Part shown: positions 44,205-53,041 of the stretch, in pieces
Numbering within the stretch: the first letter of the stretch is position 1
Layout of the letters: each line of letters starts with the position of its first letter
DNA from: Bacteroidia bacterium
GTDB lineage: Bacteria; Bacteroidota; Bacteroidia; Flavobacteriales_E; Vicingaceae
Assembly (NCBI GenBank): GCA_030433355.1
Contig: JAUIMG010000011.1
Location: 1-64,000 of the forward strand
DNA: 64,000 bases
Direction of reading: 5' to 3'
Notes under the pieces: generated by a model
What the model was told of the DNA's origin: nothing
The model's database searches: none
What the model saw: the letters and a program-made list of their open reading frames with translations, nothing else
Made by a program: the position numbers and the translations under genes

Positions 44205-47200
44205 ATGAAAAAGTTTTTATTTCTAGCCTTGTTCTTAGTTGCAAGCGCATTACTTTCGAAGAAAACCTATGGTCAAACAGTAGATCTTTTTTGCGAAGAC
44301 TTTGACACCATTCCTTTTGCAATGACCAATACAGGTAACCCTGCTTCGGTTACTCCCTTGTGGTGGCAAGATACGGTAATAAGTAAAAATGCTAGTCCAG
44401 GCTCAGCTACAGATACAGTTGGAAATAGGTCTAGAGCTTATTTAACTTCGCCGAAAGTAGGTATTTCAGGCTTCAATAATGTTGGTATTCGTTTTGATCA
44501 AATTTGCTACATTGATTTATTTGATGAATTAATAGTGGAGTATTCTTTTGATGGAGGTCCATTTGCTAGATTGCCTAAAGAAATTAATAATCTTGGTTCT
44601 ATAGAAAGAGTATATACTGGTTCCTCTTTATATCAGGTTCCTTCTTTGGCTTTTAGTAAGCTTAGTAATTCTATATGGCCAAACTTAAACGATACCCTTG
44701 TATACACAAGAGCGAATTCCGTAAACGCCTGGGTAGTGGAATCTTTTAATATTACCCCAGTTATTAATAGAGTGGTAAGACAGGGTAATCCTGCACCAGA
44801 TTCTTTACAGATTAGAATTGGTTTAATAGATAATCCTGCTTCGCCAATCGGAAGGTCAGGAACGCATCAGGTGTGGATAGATAATTTTTGTATAAGGGGC
44901 TCTAACTGTGAGTTGGCTCCTCCAATTATTCGTTTAGATGATCCACCAAACCTTTACCCACAGCGATATGAAGATAGGGTTTATTGGTTAGGACCTTATG
45001 ACTTTAATGCTGCAATTACAGATCAGTCTTTAATAAACAGAGCGTATATAGAATATTATGTAAAAAGAGATACTGGCATTGGTCCAAGAGCTCTAGTGGT
45101 TAGAGATACTATAGATTTTACTTTCTTAGGATTTACAAGATATAGCGGAGAAATTCCTAGAGGATTTACTAATCTTCTTACTAATTTAACGGATTCAATT
45201 CGCCCTGGGGATTCTGTATGTTGGAAAGTAGAGGCGGTGGATAATAGCCCATGTTTCAATAGGTCACAAGATCCACCTGCAGGTTTTACTTGTTTTGAAG
45301 TTAGAGGAAATTTGCCAGTTTCCTGCTTTACACAGCCGATATTTAGATTTCCACATTATCAAACCTTCAATGGTCCAGACTTTATACCTTCAGCTTCCGG
45401 TGTATTAGCCGAGAATTGGGTAAATGCAGAAGGGGATTTTCACGATTTTTATGTGCAACAAGGACCAACCAATGATTATCCGAATACCGGCCCTTCCGAT
45501 GATTTGCCTGGATTTGGAAAGTATTTATATTTAGAAGCTACAGGCTTTAGAGATAGTACAGCCTACCTATTGTCTCCATGTATTGATTTATTTGATCAAC
45601 GAAACACTTTAGTTAGATTTTATTTGAATCAGAATGGAGTAGGAGGAGATACCGTGCATGTAGATATGTTTGATCCTACCCCAATAGCAGGTTTCCCCTT
45701 AGGAAGATTTATTAATGATATTATACCGCCAATTGGCGGTAACAAGGGAGATAATTGGATTCCTTATGAATTCAATACCTTCAATTATTACAATAAGGTT
45801 GTTCAAATGAGAATTAGAGCAACCCCTTCTGCTATTTCTGAAAATACGGATATCGGTTTAGATTCATTCAAAATTGTTCCTGCTCCAGTGCATGATTTAA
45901 GAATGAATGCCGTTATTTTATCTCCTTTTGCTCCTTCAGGAATAAATGATTCATTAACCTTAAATATATTGAATTTAGGTGCATTGGCTTCTACTAACTT
46001 TACTATGCAATATGAAGTTTATAGCAAGAGTGATCCTATCAATCCAGTTCATACTTCTAATGTGATCAATTACAGCATACCAATTCTTCCAGGTGACGGA
46101 GCAAATATTACCGTAGAGCCATACCCTGTTCCGTTTGGAGAATATTCAGTTAAAGCTTGGTTATCTTATGTTCCTGATCAAGCTATACCTAATGACACCA
46201 ACCGTGCTAACTCAACAGGTTTGAATTATAAAGCTGCTGACTGTGTTATGGAAGATTTCGATCAAGATATTCCATTATGGGTTGGATTGGCAAGTGATAC
46301 CACCGGAAATGCAAACGTTTGGGAAAGAGGAACGCCAACTTACGGTAGAACAAATACCGCATTTACAGAGCCTAATTCTTGGGATGTTCTTTTAAATAGA
46401 GGTTACTCCGGAAATGGAGGAGTAGAGCAGTTAATTACCCAATTCTACGACTTACGAAATGTGGATAGTGTAATTATGTCCTTTATGAATAATAGAGCCA
46501 TGACCAATACCAAAGATGGGGTGTTTGTGGAGTTTAGTATTGATAGAGGTAGAACTTGGACCTATATTGATAATTTGAACGACCCCTTAAGAAAAAGATG
46601 GTATAACTCTAACTTATCAGCAGGTGGTTTTGGAGGGCAATTCTGTTTTGCAGATACTACTAGAAATATGGTAGGTAACTGGAATAACTGGGTAGAGTCT
46701 GAAATAGTTTTACCGCTTAGCGTTAAGGATAATAAAGAAGTTCTTTTCAGATTTATTTTCTTCGCAGAAGATGAGCCTTTAGGAAGTGCAGGTATGAGTA
46801 TAGATAACTTTTTAATATATGAGCCTCAACCTATAGATATTGAGCCTACATTCATAGTAAGACCAATTAGCCAATGTGATTTAACAAGAGATCAGCCGTT
46901 TGTTACGGTATTTAAAAACAGAGGCTTGCAAGATGTGAATAGCTTTAATGTTACTTATGTGGTGAAAAATTTAAATACACAAGTCGAACAAAGATTTACA
47001 GAAACGGTAAGTAGGACTATCAAGTCAAGAGATACTATTAGAGTTAAGTCTGTTGCTGAATTCAACATGTTTGAATTTGGAGACTATGAAGTTTCTGTAA
47101 TAACTTCCTTAATGGGAGATGCTTGTTCAGCTAATGACACATTAACTAAGATAGTAGAAAATATTGAGGGTTGTGATTTTATATTCCAAGTAAAAACTAA

Positions 47201-48905
47201 TAATTGGCGTACAGATCCTAAAACAATTAGAGATTCTTCTTTTTGGAGATTTGATTATATTTCTGGCGGAAGAAGGTATGTGGTTACTGATGATTATGCC
47301 CCTTGGGATAGAAATGATACGATAAGACAGACCATTTGTATTAAAGATGAGTCTTTCGTAATATTTAATCTTGGAGACGTTGATGATGCAGTAACAAGTT
47401 ATTCTTTCATTGCTTATAATGGAGAGAATGATACTATTATAGTAAATCAACAATCTGGAGGAGCTGGTTCTCCAACAAAATACATCAATTGGTTTTGTCC
47501 ACCTGAGCGTTCTGCAAAGCCTCTAGAAATCATTATTAATGATAATGTTCCAGCTTTACCAATTCCAGGAGATTATAAATTTGATGTAAGAATTCTAAAT
47601 AATGGATTAGACAGTATTAATTTCTTAGAAGTTGGTTTATCTATAGATAATAGAATTTTCAGGAACTTCAATGTAGGCACAGCACCTCCTACACAATTCC
47701 CAGCCACAGGGTTGGAGTATAACAGAGAATTCTTGGTTCCTTTTCCTCCAAGTAAGGATATGCAACCTGGAGACCACTTAATAAAAGCTTGGACTCATGA
47801 TCCAAATGGTCAGGCAGATTTGCAGCCAGAGGACGATACCATTTCTTTCATTTTCACAGTAATGGATACTACAGCTCGCAGAGTGATAGATGCCAATGGT
47901 AATTTAGTGCTGAAAACAGTTGATAAGTATTGTACCCAGTTTGAATTAGCAGATGATACTGTGCAATGGGTTTCAGCTAATCCATACAACTACAGACAAG
48001 ATATTAAATCTTTTGAATTAGGTACGCCTTCAACAGATAGTATCAACGGAGCTTACTCTGGACAAAGAGCCTGGGTAACTAATTTAGATGGGAACTATAG
48101 AAACGTAGATTCTGCTTCTATTTATTCACCATTGTTTTTATTCGAGAGAGACTCTTGCTACAAATTAAGTTTCTGGCATAATTATGTAATCAGAGATCTT
48201 TTTAATGATGGAGGTCAAGTGCAGATATCTAAAGACCAAGGGGTTAGTTGGGAAACAATGTTTTACAATGATGATGATTCCTTAAATACAAGTGATACTA
48301 CAGCAGCTCCTGTTACAGGTACTTTTCAGAAAAACTGGCATAATGCACGTAACATTAAAGCTATACCAGATAACAGCCAAAATAGTGGTTGGACAGGTAA
48401 CTCTAATGGTTGGATACAGTCTGAGAATATATTTGGTGGTTCTGCAGAAATTATTACAGGAAGAGATACCATGTATCCTTTCTATGGCTCTACTAAAAAC
48501 TATTTTGCAGTATTTAGATGGAGATTTGAGTCTGACTTTACAAAGAACGATGAAGGTTGGGCAATAGATGATTTCTGTATAGAAAAAATTAGTCCTAACT
48601 TCTGCTTTGCTCTTGGATTAGAAGAAGCAGGAGGTATAGATCAAGATGGTACTTATTTAGGTCAGAATATTCCTAATCCCGCATCCAACTTTACCTCTAT
48701 TCCTTTCTACTTACCAAAAGCTGGTAGAGTTAACTTCACGGTAGTAAATATGGTAGGACAACCGGTTTATCAGTTTAATGAAACCATGACCAAAGGAAGT
48801 GGCTACTTTGATATTGATATAAGTAATTACGCTGCCGGGGTATACTACTATTGGATGATTTTTGAAGGAAAAAAATACACTAGTAAAATGATTGTTACCA
48901 AATAA
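44205..48905 (+). CDS. Giant T9SS cargo protein A with MAM/anchor-type jelly rolls
   Basis: About 1566 residues from ATG 44205 (MKKFLFLALFLVASALLSKK signal peptide); ATG 44187 adds six residues. Several jelly-roll domains are visible, each opening with an 'EDFD' or 'TFNGPDF' phrase and ending near 'IDNF' or 'IDDF' (for example 'VWIDNFCIRG', 'AGMSIDNFLIYEP', 'DEGWAIDDFCIEK'), typical of MAM and choice-of-anchor modules. They alternate with Ig-like/CARDB-like regions ('LNILNLGALASTNFTMQYEV', 'VRILNNGLDSINFLEVGLSI'). The last 80 residues are a type A T9SS sorting domain ('LGQNIPNPASNFTSIPFYLP', 'GVYYYWMIFEGKKYTSKMIV'). It should be secreted and attached to the cell surface; an adhesive role is likely but unproven. 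Confidence 0.88.
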   Translation: MKKFLFLALFLVASALLSKKTYGQTVDLFCEDFDTIPFAMTNTGNPASVTPLWWQDTVISKNASPGSATDTVGNRSRAYLTSPKVGISGFNNVGIRFDQICYIDLFDELIVEYSFDGGPFARLPKEINNLGSIERVYTGSSLYQVPSLAFSKLSNSIWPNLNDTLVYTRANSVNAWVVESFNITPVINRVVRQGNPAPDSLQIRIGLIDNPASPIGRSGTHQVWIDNFCIRGSNCELAPPIIRLDDPPNLYPQRYEDRVYWLGPYDFNAAITDQSLINRAYIEYYVKRDTGIGPRALVVRDTIDFTFLGFTRYSGEIPRGFTNLLTNLTDSIRPGDSVCWKVEAVDNSPCFNRSQDPPAGFTCFEVRGNLPVSCFTQPIFRFPHYQTFNGPDFIPSASGVLAENWVNAEGDFHDFYVQQGPTNDYPNTGPSDDLPGFGKYLYLEATGFRDSTAYLLSPCIDLFDQRNTLVRFYLNQNGVGGDTVHVDMFDPTPIAGFPLGRFINDIIPPIGGNKGDNWIPYEFNTFNYYNKVVQMRIRATPSAISENTDIGLDSFKIVPAPVHDLRMNAVILSPFAPSGINDSLTLNILNLGALASTNFTMQYEVYSKSDPINPVHTSNVINYSIPILPGDGANITVEPYPVPFGEYSVKAWLSYVPDQAIPNDTNRANSTGLNYKAADCVMEDFDQDIPLWVGLASDTTGNANVWERGTPTYGRTNTAFTEPNSWDVLLNRGYSGNGGVEQLITQFYDLRNVDSVIMSFMNNRAMTNTKDGVFVEFSIDRGRTWTYIDNLNDPLRKRWYNSNLSAGGFGGQFCFADTTRNMVGNWNNWVESEIVLPLSVKDNKEVLFRFIFFAEDEPLGSAGMSIDNFLIYEPQPIDIEPTFIVRPISQCDLTRDQPFVTVFKNRGLQDVNSFNVTYVVKNLNTQVEQRFTETVSRTIKSRDTIRVKSVAEFNMFEFGDYEVSVITSLMGDACSANDTLTKIVENIEGCDFIFQVKTNNWRTDPKTIRDSSFWRFDYISGGRRYVVTDDYAPWDRNDTIRQTICIKDESFVIFNLGDVDDAVTSYSFIAYNGENDTIIVNQQSGGAGSPTKYINWFCPPERSAKPLEIIINDNVPALPIPGDYKFDVRILNNGLDSINFLEVGLSIDNRIFRNFNVGTAPPTQFPATGLEYNREFLVPFPPSKDMQPGDHLIKAWTHDPNGQADLQPEDDTISFIFTVMDTTARRVIDANGNLVLKTVDKYCTQFELADDTVQWVSANPYNYRQDIKSFELGTPSTDSINGAYSGQRAWVTNLDGNYRNVDSASIYSPLFLFERDSCYKLSFWHNYVIRDLFNDGGQVQISKDQGVSWETMFYNDDDSLNTSDTTAAPVTGTFQKNWHNARNIKAIPDNSQNSGWTGNSNGWIQSENIFGGSAEIITGRDTMYPFYGSTKNYFAVFRWRFESDFTKNDEGWAIDDFCIEKISPNFCFALGLEEAGGIDQDGTYLGQNIPNPASNFTSIPFYLPKAGRVNFTVVNMVGQPVYQFNETMTKGSGYFDIDISNYAAGVYYYWMIFEGKKYTSKMIVTK

Positions 48906-48912
48906 TACTTCA

Positions 48913-51507
48913 ATGAAGAGTATACTTTTAGCTGTTTCCTTAGCCTTAGGCATATCTTTGAGTGCACAGATTAATGTGTTTACAGAAGATTTTGATGGAG
49001 CCACCCAAAATGTTAGCTCTTCATCTGCTAGTAATAACAATAATGCTGCTTGGGCCTTAAATACTAATTTTCAATCTAATGGCACACGTAGTGATTCTGC
49101 TCGTGTTACTTTAGGAGATACTTTGTATTTAACTACCAATAGCTTTAGTACAGTTGGTTTTTCCTTTGTAACTCTAACTTTTGATCAAATTTGTAAAATA
49201 GACTTTTTTGATAAAGCTTATGTGGAAGTCTCTGATGATAATGGGGCAACATGGACTAGGTTGACCAATGCAGATTATACGGGTACCGCTTTCTTTAATA
49301 CTAGCTATTTTTCATCTATATCTTATACAGTTTGGGATGCGATAAATGGAACGGCAAGACCAACTAACAGTTGGTGGCAGTCAGAATCTTTTAATATTAC
49401 AGCAATAGCTGGAGTAGCGAATGCTAGAGTTCGTTTTATGTTAGAAGATGCAGATAATAATGGCGCAGTGAATAATTATGGATGGCTTATAGATAATATA
49501 GTAGTTACTGCAGCTCCATGTGAACTTATTCCACCAACTATTAACTTGAGTGGCACAGTTTTTCAGGGGCAAGTGTACTCGCTAGGACCGTATACTGTTC
49601 AAGCGGATATTACCGACGCTAGTGGTATTGCTTCTTCAGATTTAACTTATACGGTTAATGGCGGTACACCGACAACTATTTCTATGATCAATAGTTCTGC
49701 AAATAGTTACACCGCTACAATTCCTGCAGCAATTGTTGGAGACACCGTTTGCTACACTATCACAGCCACAGATAATTCTTCTTGTTCTAATGTACAGCAA
49801 TTTCCTTCTTTGGGATGTACACAATTTATTGTAGGAAGTAACCCTCCACCAGTTTGTGTTGGAACCCCTGTTTTTACTTATGACTATACAGAAACATTTG
49901 CTTCCTTTACTCCTGGAAACGGAAGTAGCACGGTAGGTACGCTTCAAAATAACTGGGTAAATGCAACTACAGATAACCACGACTGGTTTGTTTTAAATAG
50001 ATCTACCTCCTCAGCAGGAACTGGGCCGATTTCTAATCACAGTATTGGCGATGCTAATTTTATGTATGTGGAGGCTTCTGGATTTTCAAATAGTACTGCC
50101 ATCCTAAATACCCCTTGTTTTGATTTAAATGGACTTTTTGCTCCTGAATTTAGTTTTTGGTACCACATGCTAGGTAATCAAATGGGAGAATTACATGTAG
50201 ACATTTATTTTGGAGGCGTTTGGGTTTTAGACGTTACTCCTGCAATTATTGGAAATCAAGGGAATCGGTGGATTCAAAGAAAGGTAGATCTTAGCGCCTA
50301 CAGAGGAAATATTGTAAAACTTAGATTTAGAGGAATAACTGGAGGAGGCTTCCAAAGCGATATTGCAATAGATGATATTGAATTAAACGAACCATTGAGG
50401 AAAGATATTTTTCTTTCGGATATCTTTTCGCCTTCACCAAATGGATGCGCAGGAAGTGCGAATGAGTTTTTAACCATAGAAATTACCAATTTAGGTTCGC
50501 TTAGCTTAGATACTATTCCTGTGGCATACCAAGTAAATAATGGACCTATCGTAGTGGATACTGCATTCATTAGCTTAAATACTGGGGATTCAGCAAACTT
50601 TACTTTTCAGCAAACAGCAAATTTATCAGTGCAAGGAAATTATAGCTTCCGTTTTTGGACCGCCCTAAGTGGAGACTTAGATACTAGTAATGACAGTATA
50701 TTGACTTATGCCATAACTACATCACAAGTGTTTACTCAATTTCCGGATAGCACTAATTTTGACAATTTTGGCGTAGGTAATCCCGGGACTTTATTCGATA
50801 GTTGGGCTAATAGTGTGTTTGATACCCACGATTGGTATGTTAGCCTTGGAGGTACACCTTCTTCTGGTACAGGACCTTTAGCCGATCATACCACCGGAAC
50901 AGGAAATTATATGTATGTGGAGGCTTCCAATTTTAATAATGAAACAGCCATACTTAACTCAAGGTGTATTGATATTTCTAGTTTAAACCGACCTGAATTG
51001 ACTTTTTACTACCATATGGAAGGTTTGGATATGGGAAGCCTAAGTTTGGATGTCAGTGTTAATGGCTTTGTAATTAGCAATATCATGCCATCTATTGTTG
51101 GAAACCAAGGCTCTCGTTGGAATTTAGCCACGGTAGACTTAACGCCTTATAAAGGAGTTGTTAAATTATTATTTAGGGCTAATGTGGGCAATGGTTTTAG
51201 ATCGGATATTGCTATTGATGATGTAGTAATTAAAGATGCTTTGCCAGTTGGTACCATAGAAAATACCGTAGAAAATTTGGATTGGAGTTTTTATCCAAAT
51301 CCTGCAGATCAGCAAGTGTTTATTAGTAATCCAAGAAGTATAAATTCTGCAATTAGGATTTATAATGCTTTAGGGAAGTTGGTTTTAGAAAAGCAAATCA
51401 CAGAAGTGAATGCCATATTAGATATTGCTAACTTATCTAAAGGAGTATACTTTATAGAGTTCCAAAATGAAAACGCCCTTCAAAGAGAGCGTTTGATTAT
51501 TCAGTAA
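48913..51507 (+). CDS. T9SS cargo protein B, paralogue of the preceding gene
   Basis: About 864 residues from ATG 48913 (MKSILLAVSLALGISLSAQ signal peptide), 7 nt after the previous stop. Order: anchor-type jelly roll ('VFTEDFDGATQNV' to 'YGWLIDNIVVT'), Ig-like region opening at 'CELIPPTINL', MAM-like module 1 ('YTETFASFTPGNGSSTVG' to 'FQSDIAIDDIELNE'), CARDB-like linker, MAM-like module 2 ('FDSWANSVFDTHDWYVSLGG' to 'FRSDIAIDDVVIKD') and a C-terminal sorting domain ('SFYPNPADQQVFISNPRS', 'LSKGVYFIEFQNENALQR'). The first half repeats the layout of protein A, including the CEL-x-PP junction, so the two genes arose by tandem duplication. It probably shares the protein A promoter. Confidence 0.88.
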   Translation: MKSILLAVSLALGISLSAQINVFTEDFDGATQNVSSSSASNNNNAAWALNTNFQSNGTRSDSARVTLGDTLYLTTNSFSTVGFSFVTLTFDQICKIDFFDKAYVEVSDDNGATWTRLTNADYTGTAFFNTSYFSSISYTVWDAINGTARPTNSWWQSESFNITAIAGVANARVRFMLEDADNNGAVNNYGWLIDNIVVTAAPCELIPPTINLSGTVFQGQVYSLGPYTVQADITDASGIASSDLTYTVNGGTPTTISMINSSANSYTATIPAAIVGDTVCYTITATDNSSCSNVQQFPSLGCTQFIVGSNPPPVCVGTPVFTYDYTETFASFTPGNGSSTVGTLQNNWVNATTDNHDWFVLNRSTSSAGTGPISNHSIGDANFMYVEASGFSNSTAILNTPCFDLNGLFAPEFSFWYHMLGNQMGELHVDIYFGGVWVLDVTPAIIGNQGNRWIQRKVDLSAYRGNIVKLRFRGITGGGFQSDIAIDDIELNEPLRKDIFLSDIFSPSPNGCAGSANEFLTIEITNLGSLSLDTIPVAYQVNNGPIVVDTAFISLNTGDSANFTFQQTANLSVQGNYSFRFWTALSGDLDTSNDSILTYAITTSQVFTQFPDSTNFDNFGVGNPGTLFDSWANSVFDTHDWYVSLGGTPSSGTGPLADHTTGTGNYMYVEASNFNNETAILNSRCIDISSLNRPELTFYYHMEGLDMGSLSLDVSVNGFVISNIMPSIVGNQGSRWNLATVDLTPYKGVVKLLFRANVGNGFRSDIAIDDVVIKDALPVGTIENTVENLDWSFYPNPADQQVFISNPRSINSAIRIYNALGKLVLEKQITEVNAILDIANLSKGVYFIEFQNENALQRERLIIQ

Positions 51508-51614
51508 TTTATTTCTGCTGACCATTTATCTGCTTTCCATTCAACTTATTGGGTAAGCTATATCAAATATTTTTGTTTAGCACTAACGATGTACCGCTGC
51601 TGCTTTATGCGAAA

Positions 51615-51740
51615 CGTCATTGCGAAGCCTTGTACTCAAGGGTGTGGCAATCTGATTAATTCATTACCAGATTGCTTCTCTCCTTCGGTCGTAGGCGCTC
51701 CTCCTTCGGTGGGCAAGCGTCGTTCCTCCTCGCAATGACG
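51615..51740. repeat. REP-like palindromic element, copy 1 (complete)
   Basis: 126 bp with perfect 11-bp inverted ends, CGTCATTGCGA (51615-51625) and TCGCAATGACG (51730-51740). An inner pair GGCAATCTG / CAGATTGC sits around 51652-51680. The right arm contains two 'CTCCTTCGGT' phrases. Partial or degenerate relatives occur at 52804-52926, 54505-54803 and 59825-59945. It encodes nothing and looks like a small non-autonomous element or structured RNA. Confidence 0.8.
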
Positions 51741-51763
51741 TTAGTTAATCACCAGACTGCTTT

Positions 51764-51803
51764 CCTTCGACATCCTTCGACACCCTTCGACACCCTTCGA
51801 CAA
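51764..51803. repeat. 10-bp tandem repeat (CCTTCGACAC x4)
   Basis: Four contiguous 10-bp units: CCTTCGACAT, then CCTTCGACAC twice, then CCTTCGACAA. A shorter version with two units occurs at 60118, followed by the same downstream sequence, so the unit number has changed between copies. Confidence 0.9.
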
Positions 51804-51861
51804 GCTCAGGACAGGAGCTCAGGACAGGAGCTCAGGACAGGAGCTCAGGACAGGAGCTCAG
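51804..51861. repeat. 13-bp tandem repeat (GCTCAGGACAGGA x4.5)
   Basis: Four perfect 13-bp units at 51804, 51817, 51830 and 51843 (the third to fourth junction has one base out of phase at 51843) plus a partial unit, GCTCAG. The related locus near 60138 has a single unit in the same context. This indicates slippage expansion. There are no spacers, so this is not a CRISPR array. Confidence 0.85.
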
Positions 51862-51863
51862 CA

Positions 51864-51957
51864 TAAACTCCAAAGAAACAAAAAGCCAAGACCAAAAAAT
51901 GCTCTGATCGCTTTTTGGTCTTGCCTCCCAGACCTCTTTTCTTTATGGTGGAGTTTA
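51864..51957. repeat. Hairpin element family C, copy 1
   Basis: Outer arms TAAACTCC (51864-51871) and GGAGTTTA (51950-51957) enclose a perfect 12-bp inner pair, CAAGACCAAAAA (51887-51898) with TTTTTGGTCTTG (51912-51923), around a 13-nt loop. Copies 2 and 3 lie at 52462-52557 and 60155-60262. The nested structure should fold strongly as RNA or single-stranded DNA. Confidence 0.75.
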
Positions 51958-52080
51958 ATTGAAAGTGTTTAGATTTTTTTAAAGTTCGGAAATCTGTTTC
52001 AATGCAATATTAGAGGCAAAATCGGAAGTATTGTTAGAATCTTTTCTTTTTTAATGTCAAATTGGTATTTAAACCGGCCT

Positions 52081-52200
52081 TTAATTGATTTGATTTCAAA
52101 TCGAAGCAAAGCCTTAGGAAGACTGGAAAGCTTTCAGATGTTCTGAAAGATCATTCGGCCGCCCTTAGGCTTTGTAAAGAGTTGAGGATAAATCAATTAA
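52081..52200. repeat. 120-bp triple-nested palindrome
   Basis: Three concentric inverted pairs are present. TTAATTGATTT (52081-52091) pairs with AAATCAATTAA (52190-52200), perfect. CAAAGCCTTAGG (52107-52118) pairs with CCTTAGGCTTTG (52163-52174), one central mismatch. CTTTCAGA (52131-52138) pairs with TCTGAAAG (52142-52149), perfect with a 3-nt loop. I saw only one copy in the window. It could be a small mobile palindrome or an RNA gene. Confidence 0.75.
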
Positions 52201-52217
52201 CAGCCTAGAATTTTTTG

Positions 52218-52270
52218 GTTCGTTTTTGTTTTATGTGGAACATCCCGTTCAAGCGGGAACAAAAATGAAC
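52218..52270. repeat. Hairpin with nested CCCG/CGGG stem
   Basis: GTTCGTTTTTGTT (52218-52230) pairs with AACAAAAATGAAC (52258-52270) with one mismatch. Inside, CCCG (52244-52247) pairs with CGGG (52254-52257). The motif 'TTTTGGTTCGTTTTT' recurs at 52730-52745 beside a second palindrome. Confidence 0.6.
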
Positions 52271-52340
52271 AAAGCCATTTAGAAATATTTTGGTATATTT
52301 TTAATGTATTATTTATTGAGAACTTTTTTTTATGAACTGT

Positions 52341-52557
52341 CATTGCGATACCGCAAGAGCGGTAAAAGTAATCTTCTTAATACTCCTCACTACAAGCTTA
52401 TTGCTCTGCATAACTAGCTTGTTCCTATTCTTTTCCTTTAGTTTTCTTTTTCCATGATGAAAAAGAAACAAAAAATCTAGACCAAAAAATGCTCGGACCG
52501 CTTTTTGGTCAGGCCTTCCCAAAGCCTATTAAAAAGCTTTTGTAGACATTTATCTTA
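52341..52557. repeat. Dispersed repeat D, copy 1
   Basis: Begins GTCATTGCGATACCGCAAGA, with TACCGC-AAGA-GCGGTA forming a hairpin. It continues through a pyrimidine-rich run (TTCCTATTCTTTTCCTT) into the family C hairpin and ends CTTTTGTAGACATTTA. The same sequence recurs at 59979-60262, where about 48 bp of the CCTTCGACA/GCTCAGGACAGG material is inserted, so one element landed inside another. Confidence 0.7.
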
Positions 52558-52657
52558 ATAAGTGCTTATTATGAAAATCAAATTCTTTTCCCACGGAATA
52601 GCAGGCAAAAAAAGGGAAGACAGAGAAGCGAAGCGGATCGCCTTTTTTTGAATGAGG

Positions 52658-52770
52658 TCTTCTATGAAATTTTCAATAGCAAGCAAATGATCCATAGAAG
52701 AATTCATTAAGGCCCCGCCTAGGCGGGGTTTTGGTTCGTTTTTTTGGAGAAGCAAAAAAAGGAACGAAGG
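52658..52770. repeat. Composite palindromes including CCCCGCCTAGGCGGGG
   Basis: TCTTCTATG (52658-52666) pairs with CATAGAAGA (52693-52701). A perfect 16-bp palindrome CCCCGCCTAGGCGGGG (52713-52728), unusually GC-rich for this genome, is followed by TTTTGG and a further AAGGCC-flanked hairpin. The middle part could terminate transcription on either strand. Confidence 0.6.
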
Positions 52771-52803
52771 CCTTAACCTATAACTCATTGGATGAATTTT
52801 AAC

Positions 52804-52926
52804 CGTCATTACGAAGCCTTGTACTCAAGGGTGTGGCAATCTGCTTAATGAATCACCAGACTGCTTCCCTCCTTCGGTCATAGGCGCTTCTCCTTCGGCG
52901 GGCATAAACCCTTGCTCTCAATGATG
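52804..52926. repeat. REP-like palindromic element, degenerate copy
   Basis: Starts CGTCATTACGAAGCCTTGTA and shares 'CTCAAGGGTGTGGCAATCTG' with the copy at 51615. Its right end has decayed to CTCTCAATGATGC. It has the same length as copy 1 (about 123 bp). Confidence 0.75.
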
Positions 52927-53041
52927 CTTTACTATTAACACATTGCTTCACCTTAGCTTTGGCTGCAAATTACAGGTACTTACTAAGGCCAATATTTAAT
53001 CTAAATTTTAGTAAAGTAATATGGGATTGGGAATAATTCTT

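Larger units (their letters stand above)
51508..53041. other. 1.5-kb gene-free stretch filled with palindromic and tandem repeats
   Basis: No convincing gene lies between the T9SS cargo gene and glyA. The short open frames found here are carried by repeats and have no coding signature. The stretch is a mosaic of separate hairpin elements and short tandem arrays, listed individually. Related copies recur at 54437-54973 and 59465-60455. Confidence 0.8.

Noticed and set aside
48292-48567. 91-codon plus-strand frame within T9SS protein A
   Set aside because: It is an alternate frame of a continuous, domain-rich gene.
51615-51740. Palindromic element considered as an insertion sequence
   Set aside because: It is 126 bp with no transposase; at most a non-autonomous element.
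51804-51861. Short regular repeats considered as a CRISPR array
   Set aside because: Units are contiguous with no unique spacers and no cas genes are nearby.
51672-51866. 64-codon plus-strand frame
   Set aside because: It is generated by the REP-like element and the 13-bp tandem repeat; the protein would be a repeat artefact.
52340-52809. Minus-strand frames of 60 and 84 codons
   Set aside because: Both run through hairpin elements; the same DNA recurs elsewhere without keeping the frame.
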